DNA of 64,000 nucleotides from DASTQL01 sp035462375 (GTDB taxonomy: Bacteria; Actinomycetota; Actinomycetes; Jiangellales; Jiangellaceae), in assembly GCA_035462375.1 (NCBI GenBank), contig DATHUJ010000109.1, positions 25,033 to 89,032 on the forward strand, in the 5' to 3' direction. Position numbers and translations under genes: made by a program. The notes beneath the pieces were generated by a model. The model was not told the origin of the DNA, ran no database searches, and saw only the letters and a list, made by a program, of their open reading frames with translations. Shown piece by piece: positions 42,574 through 50,193 of this stretch. The number at the start of each line of letters is the position of its first letter. Position 1 is the first letter of the stretch.

Positions 42574-43008
42574 GTGCCCGGGTTCCTCCGCGTGCGCGGT
42601 CTGGTCGTGCCGGATGCCGAGCTCGCCTGGCGGTTCTCCCGTGCCGGGGGCCCGGGTGGGCAGTCGGTCAACACGTCCGACTCCCGGGTCGAGCTGGCTT
42701 GGGACGTCGCCGCGAGCCCGGCGCTCCGCGCACGTCCCGGACTGCGCGAGCGGGTCCTGGGGCGGCTGGCCCCACGGTTGGTCGACGGGCGCCTGGTGGT
42801 CACCGCCTCCGAGCACCGGTCGCAGCTACGCAACCGCGAGGCGGCCCTGATCCGGATGTCGGCGCTGCTGGAGGCCGCCCTGAGCCCGCCGAGGCCGCCG
42901 CGGCGGGCGACGGTACCGTCACGCGCCGCCCGCCGGCGACGGGCCGAGGCCAAGCAGGCTCGCGGGAGGACCAAGGCGCTGCGGCGCCGACCGGGACCGG
43001 ACGACTGA
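42574..43008 (+). CDS. arfB: ArfB-like peptidyl-tRNA hydrolase (YaeJ)
   Basis: This 144-aa ribosome-rescue factor frees stalled ribosomes that lack a stop codon. The catalytic GGQ loop is in FSRAGGPGGQSVNTSDSRVEL (about residues 22-42). The basic C-terminal tail that enters the empty mRNA channel is visible (RAARRRRAEAKQARGRTKALRRRPG). Length matches ArfB. The GTG at 42574 gives the usual short N-terminus, and the gene is convergent with the secreted dehydrogenase-like gene. Confidence 0.92.
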   Translation: MPGFLRVRGLVVPDAELAWRFSRAGGPGGQSVNTSDSRVELAWDVAASPALRARPGLRERVLGRLAPRLVDGRLVVTASEHRSQLRNREAALIRMSALLEAALSPPRPPRRATVPSRAARRRRAEAKQARGRTKALRRRPGPDD

Positions 43009-43021
43009 CGCGTGCGTCAAG

Positions 43022-43049
43022 GGGCTCCCGCCCCGCGTGCCGGGAGCCC
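43022..43049. terminator. Hairpin between arfB and the secreted dehydrogenase gene
   Basis: GGGCTCCCG and CGGGAGCCC form a nine-base perfect stem with a ten-base loop in the gap between convergent genes. It is a good candidate for a bidirectional terminator. Confidence 0.7.
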
Positions 43050-43058
43050 ATCGGGCGT

Positions 43059-46000
43059 TCAGCCGCCGCGCGGGGGGCCGAGGGCGACGTCGCTGAAGGT
43101 GGCCGTGGTCGCCGCCCCGGTGTTGTGCGAGGTCACCGCCAGCCCCACCTGCACGGTGGCGGCCAACCCGGACAGGGACTGCTCCCCCACCCGGGTCCAG
43201 ACCACCCCGTCGGCGGACTCGTAGCCGGTCAGCAGCGACCCCGACCGCACCAGCCGCACCCACCGCGGCGCCACCGACGCACTGCCCGCCGTGTGCCACG
43301 ACCGGTCCCCCGCCGTCGTCCGCCGCTGGAAGGCCACCCCGTTGCCCGGCGTCACGAACACCGACACGTGCCGGGCGTTGTCCGCCGCCGACTCCCGCAC
43401 CATCACCCCGGCCTTCGCCCACGGATCGGTGTTGCCCAACGAGCGCACCCGCGCCACCAGCTCACCGTCACCGGTCCACGGCTGCGACACGAACCGGAAC
43501 TGGTCCGCCGTCCCCCAGATGTCCGCCCCCGCCACCGACGAGGAGAACACCCCGTCCGCGAACGACGACGACCCCGCCACCGTCACCGCACCCACCGCCG
43601 CCGACGACCACGGCGCCGGCAACCCACCACCGGTACCCGGATCGGTGACGGTGACGGTGACCGAGGCGGTGCCCGACCCGCCGTGAGCGTCGTGCGCGAC
43701 CACGGACAACTGGTAGGTGCCCGGTGTGGTGTAGGTGACCTGGGTGGTCGCCCCCTGGCTGGTGCCGCCCTTGCCGTCGGCCCAGGCGTACTCCAGCGGG
43801 TCACCCTCCGGGTCCGACCCGACCGCCCGCGCCGACACGGTCAACGGCGTCGGCCCGCTCAGCGAGCTCAATGCCTCGATCTGCACCGTCGGCGGCCGGT
43901 TCTCATACACCGCGGTCAACGTGGTCGGCGTCTGCCCGGTGACGAAGGTCCGGGACCGTTGGGTCGACCCGTCGTCCCAGCGCACGAAGGTGTGCCCGCG
44001 TTGGATCTGCGGCGCGGTCAACGTCTGCTGCGACCCGATCACCGGCTCGATGATCGCCGGGCCGACCAGCACGGTCCCCTCGTCCTCGTAGTTGATCGTC
44101 AACCCCGCCGGCTCGGTCAGCACCGTGTACGCCGTCTTCTCCGGTCGCAGCTCCACGCACTGCACATCGGTCAGCGCCTCGTCGACGGTGGCGGTCAGGC
44201 ACAGCTCGTACCAGGTGTTGTCCCCGTGGTCGTCCACCGTGAAGCTGCCCACACTCAGCGTCGGGTCGCCCGGATCCGCGGTCGAGGGCAGGCTCGAGTA
44301 GTGGAAGTGCTCGTTGTGCCCGTGCCGCAGCTCCCACGACAACGCCCCCGCCGGCAACGGCTCACCACCGCGGGTCCCCCGACCGGAGAACGTGATCACA
44401 TCCCCCACCCGGTAGGTCGACCCGTCCGCCGGGGACACGATCTGCGCCAGCGGCGGGTTGTGTCCCACCGTGATCCGCACACTGGTCGACTGCGACGCCC
44501 GCGGCGCGGTCCGCTCGGTCACCGTCAACGTCGCGTCGTACACCCCCAGCTCGGTGTAGGTGTGCGTGGGCGCCTTCTGCGTGCTGGTCGCCCCGTCCCC
44601 GAACTCCCAGGAGAAGTCCAGCTCCTGCGCGTCCGGGTCATACGAGCGACCGCCGTCGAAGGCCACCGTCAACGGCGCCGTCCCGATCGTCGGCGCCGCG
44701 TCGATCAACGGCACCGGCGGGGTGTTGCCCGCACCGGTGTACCGGATCCGCCGCACCTCACCACCGCTGGACCCGTACCGCAGCCAGTAGATGTTGGTGT
44801 CCGGCCCGGACTGCACCTGCACCGGGCCCAACCCGCCGTCCACGCCCATGCTCTGCCCTGCCAGCCCGCCCCCCGAGGTCGGCAGCAGCGCCTTCACCCA
44901 CCGCCGGTTGTAGTCCGCCACGAACAACCGGTTCCGGTACTGCTCCGGGTACGTCGACCCCAGATAGAACGCCCCCGCGTTCGCCGACGCCCCACCCCCG
45001 GAGTGGTCATACGCCCACACCGGCGGCGTCGCCGGCGGGTGCGCCTGGCTCGGGGCGAACGGATTCTTGCCCTGGTACACCGACGAGCACCACGACGACG
45101 TGGCCGCGTTGTCCCGGTAGGAGCCCATCTGCCGGTTCGTCGTGTTCGACCCCTCACTACCCCCACCCGAGACCACCCCGCCCTCGTAGCACGGCCAGCC
45201 GAAGTTCGCCCCCTTCCCCGTGTTGACCTCCTCCCAGGTGCTCCACCCCACGTCCCCGATCCACGCCTCCCCGGTCTGCGGGTGCACCGCCATCCGGAAC
45301 GGGTTACGCAACCCCAACGAGAACACCTTCGACCGGTTGCTGTTCGGACTGCCCGGCTGGAAGAACGGGTTGTCCGCCAACCCCGCCCCGGTCATCGGGT
45401 CGATCCGCAACACCTTGCCCGCCAACGAGTCCAGATGCTGCGCCCGCATCGCCCGCGGATCCACCCCGCCGTAGTTCGACGCGTCCCCACTGGACACGTA
45501 CAACGACCCGTCCGGGCCGAAGACCACCGTGCCGATCGTGTGCGAGTTCTCATCACTGGGGATGCAGTCCTGCACCGGCGTCCCCGACATGTTCTTCGGC
45601 GACATGCACGACGCCGCCGACGTGTTCCGCCCGTCGTTCTCGTTCCCGATGTTCGCCCGCGTGCTGTTCTGCCCCAACAGCACCGTCTCCGACCCGGCCA
45701 CCGCCCGCTCGAAGTTGGCCCCCGCATCCGCCCGCACCCGTAACAGCTGCGCCACCCGCCCCGCGACCGGACTCCCCTGATCCGGCGCCACCCCCGGCGG
45801 GTCGTACGTGTACAACAAGTACACGTACGGCTGCTCCGGGAACTCCGGGTGCACCGCCAACCCCAACAGGCCACGGTCATGGTTGTCATGCACCCGGGCC
45901 CGGATGTCGATGAACGGGGTCGACTGCACCGACCCGTTCTTCACCACGCGCACGATGCCGGACTTCAACGCGATCAGCATCCGGTCATCCGGCAGGAACG

Positions 46001-46187
46001 CGAATGCCGTCGGGAACGGCAACCCCCCCACCACCAGCTCGTCCACGAACCCCGGCGGCATCCCCTGCAACTGCGACACCGCCCGCGGCGCCGGCACGAC
46101 CAACGCCCCGACCACCAGCACACCCGCCAGCAAGGCGATCACGAGCAACCGCACCCGACCGAACACGGCTTCCCCCAGGTCGTCCAT
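43059..46187 (-). CDS. Secreted PQQ sugar dehydrogenase-like protein with PKD and lectin-like domains
   Basis: This 1042-aa exported protein starts with a signal/anchor helix (about 10-35). A glucose/sorbosone dehydrogenase beta-propeller follows (about 45-440), with HDNHDRGLLGLAVHPEFPEQPYVYLLYTYD, FGPDGSLYVSSGDASNYGG, VLRIDPMTGAGLADNPFF and LRNPFRMAVHPQTGEAWIGDVGW. A PKD domain comes next (about 470-550, FSWEFGDGATSTQKAPTHTY), then a Cys-rich beta region, a second PKD (about 770-850), and a C-terminal concanavalin-like domain (about 865-1040, WAKAGVMVRES, DRSWHTAG). A role in sugar oxidation at the surface is inferred. The ATG at 46187 is favoured by the signal segment; a GTG at 46283 is possible. 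Confidence 0.88.
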   Translation of the reverse strand: MDDLGEAVFGRVRLLVIALLAGVLVVGALVVPAPRAVSQLQGMPPGFVDELVVGGLPFPTAFAFLPDDRMLIALKSGIVRVVKNGSVQSTPFIDIRARVHDNHDRGLLGLAVHPEFPEQPYVYLLYTYDPPGVAPDQGSPVAGRVAQLLRVRADAGANFERAVAGSETVLLGQNSTRANIGNENDGRNTSAASCMSPKNMSGTPVQDCIPSDENSHTIGTVVFGPDGSLYVSSGDASNYGGVDPRAMRAQHLDSLAGKVLRIDPMTGAGLADNPFFQPGSPNSNRSKVFSLGLRNPFRMAVHPQTGEAWIGDVGWSTWEEVNTGKGANFGWPCYEGGVVSGGGSEGSNTTNRQMGSYRDNAATSSWCSSVYQGKNPFAPSQAHPPATPPVWAYDHSGGGASANAGAFYLGSTYPEQYRNRLFVADYNRRWVKALLPTSGGGLAGQSMGVDGGLGPVQVQSGPDTNIYWLRYGSSGGEVRRIRYTGAGNTPPVPLIDAAPTIGTAPLTVAFDGGRSYDPDAQELDFSWEFGDGATSTQKAPTHTYTELGVYDATLTVTERTAPRASQSTSVRITVGHNPPLAQIVSPADGSTYRVGDVITFSGRGTRGGEPLPAGALSWELRHGHNEHFHYSSLPSTADPGDPTLSVGSFTVDDHGDNTWYELCLTATVDEALTDVQCVELRPEKTAYTVLTEPAGLTINYEDEGTVLVGPAIIEPVIGSQQTLTAPQIQRGHTFVRWDDGSTQRSRTFVTGQTPTTLTAVYENRPPTVQIEALSSLSGPTPLTVSARAVGSDPEGDPLEYAWADGKGGTSQGATTQVTYTTPGTYQLSVVAHDAHGGSGTASVTVTVTDPGTGGGLPAPWSSAAVGAVTVAGSSSFADGVFSSSVAGADIWGTADQFRFVSQPWTGDGELVARVRSLGNTDPWAKAGVMVRESAADNARHVSVFVTPGNGVAFQRRTTAGDRSWHTAGSASVAPRWVRLVRSGSLLTGYESADGVVWTRVGEQSLSGLAATVQVGLAVTSHNTGAATTATFSDVALGPPRGG

Positions 46188-46292
46188 GACTGCCCGCAGC
46201 CAACCGCACCAAGGGACCCGGCGCCATCCCCCGAACGGATTACTCCGCCGCGGGTGACCGCCGTGCAGCCTCTGCCCCGTCACCTCGCGGCG

Positions 46293-47339
46293 TCAGCGTC
46301 GCCCGGAGTGCGTGCGGTCGCGGACCGCCCCCACCAAGGCCTCGAGGGCGTCCTCGAGCATGACGACCCCGGCGACCTCGCCGTCGCCGTCGACCACGGC
46401 GGCCAGGTGGGCTCCGGCCTCCTGCAGCTCCTGTACCACCTGGTCGAGCGAGGCGTCCGACTCGACGGCGGGCAGCGGCCGTACCTGCTGGCGGGGGTAG
46501 ACCGCCTCCAGCGGTTCGTCGCCGAGCTGGAGGAGGTCCTTGGCGTGGACGTAGCCGAGCAGGGACCCGCCCTCGTCCTGGACCGGGAAGCGGGAGTAGC
46601 CGGTCTCGATCACGGTCTGTTCGAGCTGCCCGACCGTGTGCCCCGCGGGCAGGGTACGCAGGCGGTCCCGTGGGACCAGCACGTCGGCGACGTCCTGGTC
46701 GGTGAAGCGGACCGCCCGGCGCATGAGCCGGGCGTCCTGGCGGTCGAGTAGGCCCTCGCGCTCGGACTCGGCGATGAGTCCCTGCACCTCGTCCGACGTG
46801 AACGTGGAGGCCACCTCGTCCCGGGGCTCGGCGCCGGCGACCCGTACCAGGAGGTTGGCCATGGCGTTGAGCGCCACGATGACCGGGCGCAGCAGCCGGA
46901 CGACCGCCGCCAAAGGGGGGCCGAAGAGCAGGGCCGATCGTTCCGGACCGGCGATGGCCAGGTTCTTGGGCACCATCTCGCCGAGCACCATGTGGAGGGC
47001 GACCACGATGGTGAGCGCGATCGCGAACGCCAGCGGGTGCAGCAGCCACGAGGGCAGCCCGACCAGCTCGAGGACCCGCTCCAGCTGCCGTGCTACCGCC
47101 GGCTCGGCGACCGCGCCGAGCCCCAGAGAGCAGACCGTGATGCCCAGCTGCGAGCCGGCCATCATCAGCGAGACCTGCTCCATGGCGCGGAGCGTCACCC
47201 GGGCCCGCCGGTTGCCGGCCTCGGCGAGCGGCTCGATGGCCGAGCGCCGCGCGGACACGAGCGCGAACTCCGCTCCGACGAAGAAGGCGTTGCCGGCGAG
47301 CAGGAGGACCGCCAGGACCACCGCCGCGGAGTCGCTCAT
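46293..47339 (-). CDS. CNNM/hemolysin-family CBS-domain membrane protein (second of pair)
   Basis: This 348-aa protein has a DUF21 transmembrane domain (about 1-190, with NAFFVGAEFALVSARRSAI and VLGEMVPKNLAIA) and a pair of CBS domains (about 205-330). It resembles CNNM/CorC-type magnesium or cation transport proteins. The usual C-terminal CorC_HlyC domain is absent, unlike its upstream neighbour. The ATG at 47339 overlaps the stop of that neighbour by four bases (ATGA), and the two look like a heteromeric pair. Confidence 0.92.
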   Translation of the reverse strand: MSDSAAVVLAVLLLAGNAFFVGAEFALVSARRSAIEPLAEAGNRRARVTLRAMEQVSLMMAGSQLGITVCSLGLGAVAEPAVARQLERVLELVGLPSWLLHPLAFAIALTIVVALHMVLGEMVPKNLAIAGPERSALLFGPPLAAVVRLLRPVIVALNAMANLLVRVAGAEPRDEVASTFTSDEVQGLIAESEREGLLDRQDARLMRRAVRFTDQDVADVLVPRDRLRTLPAGHTVGQLEQTVIETGYSRFPVQDEGGSLLGYVHAKDLLQLGDEPLEAVYPRQQVRPLPAVESDASLDQVVQELQEAGAHLAAVVDGDGEVAGVVMLEDALEALVGAVRDRTHSGRR

Positions 47340-48685
47340 CGAGTCGCCTCCTCGGATTCGGCCGCCGGGCGGCCGTCCCTGGCGGCGTCCTCGTCCACCG
47401 GCGCGAGCAGGATCCGGTCGACCCGCAACCCGTCCCGGCGCCGCACGACGAAGCGCCACCCGCCGTGGACGACTTCGTCACCGACCTCGGGTACCACGTC
47501 GAGCCGGTCCGCGAGGAACCCCGCGACGGTGTCGTACTCGTCTGACTCGGGCACGTCGACCCCGACGGCGTCGAGCAGCTCGTCCGGCCGGATCAGACCG
47601 GAGACGCTCCAGGTCCCGTCGGACAGCCGGCGGGCCGGCACGTGCCGGGACCGGTCGTGCTCGTCGTGGACCTCACCGACCAGCTCCTCGACGAGGTCCT
47701 CCATGGTCACCACGCCGGCGATGCCCCCGTACTCGTCGACGACCAGCGCCACCCGGTCGACGCCCCTGCGCAGCTCGGCGAGCAACCGGTCAAGGTCGAT
47801 CGCCTCCGGGACGTACAGGGGCGGAGTCGCGACGGACAGGACGCGGGTGCGGTCACGTCGGTCGCGAGGGACGGCCAGGGCCGACTTGACGTGGACGACT
47901 CCCACCACCTCGTCGGCCCCCCGCTCCATGACGGGGAACCGGGAGAAACCCGTCTTGCGGGCCAGCCGGAGCAGGTCGGTGACGGAGGCCGAGGGGCGGA
48001 CCACGACCATGCGCACCCGTGGGGTCATGACGTCCGCAGCGTTGTGCTGGGTGAAGCCCACCGCACGCTGCATCAGCCGCGCCGTTGGGGCATCGACCGA
48101 TCCCAGGTCGGCCGAGCGGCGGACCAGCGCCACCAGCTCGTGCGCGGGGCGGCCGGCGGCGAGCTCCTCCTGGGGCTCCACCCCCATCCGGCGGAGCACC
48201 CGGTTCGCGGCCCCGTTCAACAGGCGGATCAGCGGGCCGGCAGCGACGGTGAAGGCGCGCTGGAACGGGCTGACCACCACGGCGGTCGGGTAAGGCCGGG
48301 CGATCGCGTAGTTCTTGGGGAACAGCTCACCGACCACCATCTGTGCCCCGGAGGCCAGCACCAGGGCCAGCACGACGGCCACGGGCAGGGCTGCCGCTTC
48401 CCCTACGGCGGCACCCACCGCGGGCTCGAGCAGCCTCGCCACCGCGGGTTCGGCCAGGTAGCCCACCAACAGCGAGGTGATCGTGATGCCCAGCTGCGCG
48501 CCGGACAGCTGGGTCGACAGGGTCGACAGGGCCCTGTCCACTCCCGCGGCGCCGGTCTCCCCGGCCGCCACCTTGCCGCGGACCAGCGACCTGTCGACGG
48601 TGACCAGGGAGAACTCGGCAGCGACGAAGAGAGCGTTGGCAGCGATCAGCAGTACGGCGAGGAGGAGGAGCAGGATCTCGGTCAC
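47336..48685 (-). CDS. CNNM/hemolysin-family CBS and CorC protein (first of pair)
   Basis: This 449-aa protein has the DUF21 transmembrane domain (1-190, NALFVAAEFSLVTVDRSL, GELFPKNYAIARPYP), two CBS domains (about 210-330) and a C-terminal CorC_HlyC domain (about 345-430, VSGLIRPDELLDAVGVDVPESDEYDTVAGFLADRL, VVHGGWRFVVRRRDGLRVDRILL). These proteins are linked to divalent-cation homeostasis. GTG 48685 is preceded by GGGAGGGGAGGGCGCG. Confidence 0.93.
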   Translation of the reverse strand: MTEILLLLLAVLLIAANALFVAAEFSLVTVDRSLVRGKVAAGETGAAGVDRALSTLSTQLSGAQLGITITSLLVGYLAEPAVARLLEPAVGAAVGEAAALPVAVVLALVLASGAQMVVGELFPKNYAIARPYPTAVVVSPFQRAFTVAAGPLIRLLNGAANRVLRRMGVEPQEELAAGRPAHELVALVRRSADLGSVDAPTARLMQRAVGFTQHNAADVMTPRVRMVVVRPSASVTDLLRLARKTGFSRFPVMERGADEVVGVVHVKSALAVPRDRRDRTRVLSVATPPLYVPEAIDLDRLLAELRRGVDRVALVVDEYGGIAGVVTMEDLVEELVGEVHDEHDRSRHVPARRLSDGTWSVSGLIRPDELLDAVGVDVPESDEYDTVAGFLADRLDVVPEVGDEVVHGGWRFVVRRRDGLRVDRILLAPVDEDAARDGRPAAESEEATR

Positions 48686-48762
48686 CGCGCCCTCCCCTCC
48701 CACCTGACGGGCCGTCCATGCCACACCGTGGCACACGGCACATCCAGGTGCTCTGCGGAGGG

Positions 48763-49575
48763 TCAGCCGAACTGGAAGGACCGCTTGGACAGCCCGTACC
48801 AGAAACCGTCGATCACCGAGCGCTGCTGGTCGCCGCCCCCGGCGCTCGCGCCGAGCGCGACGAAGAGCGGCGCGAAGTGCTCCGTACGTGGGTGGGCCAG
48901 CCGGGCGGCCGGAGCCGCGTGCTCGAAGTCCAGCAGCGCGTCGACGTCACCGCCTGCCACCGCCTCCAGGGCCCACGCGTCGAAGTCGGCGGACCACCCC
49001 GGCGGCGGGTGCCCCGGGTCCCGGTGCATGTCGAGGCCGGACAGGTTGTGCGTCGTGAAGCCGGAGCCGACGACCAGGACCCCCTGGTCGCGCAGCGGCG
49101 CCAAGCGACGGCCGATCCCGTACAGCTCCTGCGGGTCGAGGCTGGGCATCGAGATCTGGAGCACGGGGACGTCGGCCTCGGGGAACATCTCCACGAGCGG
49201 GACGTAAGCACCGTGGTCCAGGCCGCGGTCGGGCACGCCCTGCACCGGGTGACGCGGTGACGCGAGCAGCTTCCGGACATCCGCGGCCAGGGCGGGTGCC
49301 CCCGGTGCGGGATAGGTGACCTGGTAGTAGCGGGGAGCGAAGCCCCAGAAGTCGTAGAAGAGGGGCACAGTGGTGGTGGCGCCGACGGCCAGCGGTGCCT
49401 CCTCCCAGTGGGCGCTGACGACCAGCACCGCCTCCGGTCGCGGGATCTCGGCCGCCCAGTGTGCGAGCTGGCTGGTCCAGAGGGTGTCGTCGGCCAGTGG
49501 CGGGGCTCCGTGCGAGAGGTAGAGCACCGGCATCGGCCCGCCGGAGGGAGCCTCTGCGGCGGTCGGGACGGGCAT
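48763..49575 (-). CDS. LigB-type extradiol dioxygenase (DODA/YgiD-like)
   Basis: This 270-aa class III extradiol dioxygenase has metal-binding histidines: His22 in VLYLSHGAPPLADD, SAHWEE, LDHGAYVPLVEMFPEADVPVLQISMPS, and GSGFTTHNLSGLD with the C-terminal EHFAPLFVALGAS. Relatives cleave aromatic catechols such as DOPA. The ATG at 49575 is chosen for GAGGAG upstream; an in-frame GTG at 49602 would add nine residues. It is divergent from a MarR regulator with two operator-like repeats between them. Confidence 0.93.
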   Translation of the reverse strand: MPVPTAAEAPSGGPMPVLYLSHGAPPLADDTLWTSQLAHWAAEIPRPEAVLVVSAHWEEAPLAVGATTTVPLFYDFWGFAPRYYQVTYPAPGAPALAADVRKLLASPRHPVQGVPDRGLDHGAYVPLVEMFPEADVPVLQISMPSLDPQELYGIGRRLAPLRDQGVLVVGSGFTTHNLSGLDMHRDPGHPPPGWSADFDAWALEAVAGGDVDALLDFEHAAPAARLAHPRTEHFAPLFVALGASAGGGDQQRSVIDGFWYGLSKRSFQFG

Positions 49576-49594
49576 CTCCGCGCTCCTCACATAG

Positions 49595-49606
49595 TTGAAC
49601 ACTCAA
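49595..49606. promoter_or_regulatory. MarR-type operator, copy 1
   Basis: TTGAACACTCAA lies just upstream of the dioxygenase start. Copy 2 (49625-49636) is the same motif on the other strand (TTGAAGACTCAA), so the pair is an inverted repeat in the divergent promoter. Confidence 0.65.
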
Positions 49607-49624
49607 CAATTCTACCATATCTCT

Positions 49625-49636
49625 TTGAGTCTTCAA
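49625..49636. promoter_or_regulatory. MarR-type operator, copy 2
   Basis: TTGAGTCTTCAA (reverse complement TTGAAGACTCAA) differs from copy 1 at one base. It lies about 20 bases before the predicted start of marR transcription. Confidence 0.65.
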
Positions 49637-49644
49637 GCAAGCGG

Positions 49645-49650
49645 TAGGAT
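49645..49650 (+). promoter_or_regulatory. -10 hexamer of leaderless marR
   Basis: TAGGAT is eight bases before the GTG at 49659, with no Shine-Dalgarno sequence. Confidence 0.6.
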
Positions 49651-49658
49651 GCGCGGCC

Positions 49659-50183
49659 GTGACGCATCCCGGTCCGCGCTGGCTCGACGACGACGAGCAG
49701 GCGATCTGGCGCGCCTACCTCGCCACGGTGCAGCTGGTCGACGAGGCACTGGACCGGCAGCTCCAGCGCGACGCCGGAATGCCGCACGCCTATTACATGC
49801 TGCTGGCCATGCTCTCCGAAGCACCCGGACGGTCGTTGCGGATGAGCGAGCTCGCCGCAGTGACGCACTCTTCGCAGAGCCGGGTCTCCCATGCCGTGTC
49901 GCGCCTGGAGGAGCTCGGGTGGGTCCACCGCGAACCGTCGCCGGATGACCGTCGGGGCAGCGTCGCAGTGCTGACGGACACCGGGTACGAGGTCCTGGCC
50001 GAGGCCGCACCCGGCCACGTCGAGGCGGTCCGGCAGGCGCTCTTCGACCCACTCACCGCGGCCCAGGTGCGCCAGCTCGGCCGGATCTGCGAGGCCGTGC
50101 TCGAGGCCGACCTGCACCGGGCCGAGCCGTCATCCGTCCACAGACGCCGTGGCACGCGCCCGACTCGGTCGACACAGGACTAG
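49659..50183 (+). CDS. MarR-family transcriptional regulator
   Basis: This 174-aa winged helix-turn-helix regulator contains AYYMLLAMLSEAPGRSLRMSELAAVTHSSQSRVSHAVSRLEELGWVHREPSPDDRRGSVAVLTDTGY, the full MarR helix-turn-helix and wing. It lies divergently from the dioxygenase gene with two matching operator repeats between them, so it probably represses that gene and itself and is relieved by an aromatic ligand (inference). The final about 20 residues (RRRGTRPTRSTQD) are disordered and basic. Confidence 0.92.
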   Translation: MTHPGPRWLDDDEQAIWRAYLATVQLVDEALDRQLQRDAGMPHAYYMLLAMLSEAPGRSLRMSELAAVTHSSQSRVSHAVSRLEELGWVHREPSPDDRRGSVAVLTDTGYEVLAEAAPGHVEAVRQALFDPLTAAQVRQLGRICEAVLEADLHRAEPSSVHRRRGTRPTRSTQD

Positions 50184-50186
50184 GGT
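50181..50186 (+). promoter_or_regulatory. -10 hexamer of leaderless M3 peptidase
   Basis: TAGGGT begins inside the last codon of marR and ends seven bases before the ATG at 50194. Confidence 0.65.
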
Positions 50187-50193
50187 GCCCGGA

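Noticed and set aside
42699..45743. 1014-codon open frame on the plus strand across the secreted dehydrogenase gene
   Set aside because: It is opposite a gene with clear domain motifs. Its product is low-complexity Arg/His/Pro/Gly, typical of antisense frames in high-GC DNA.
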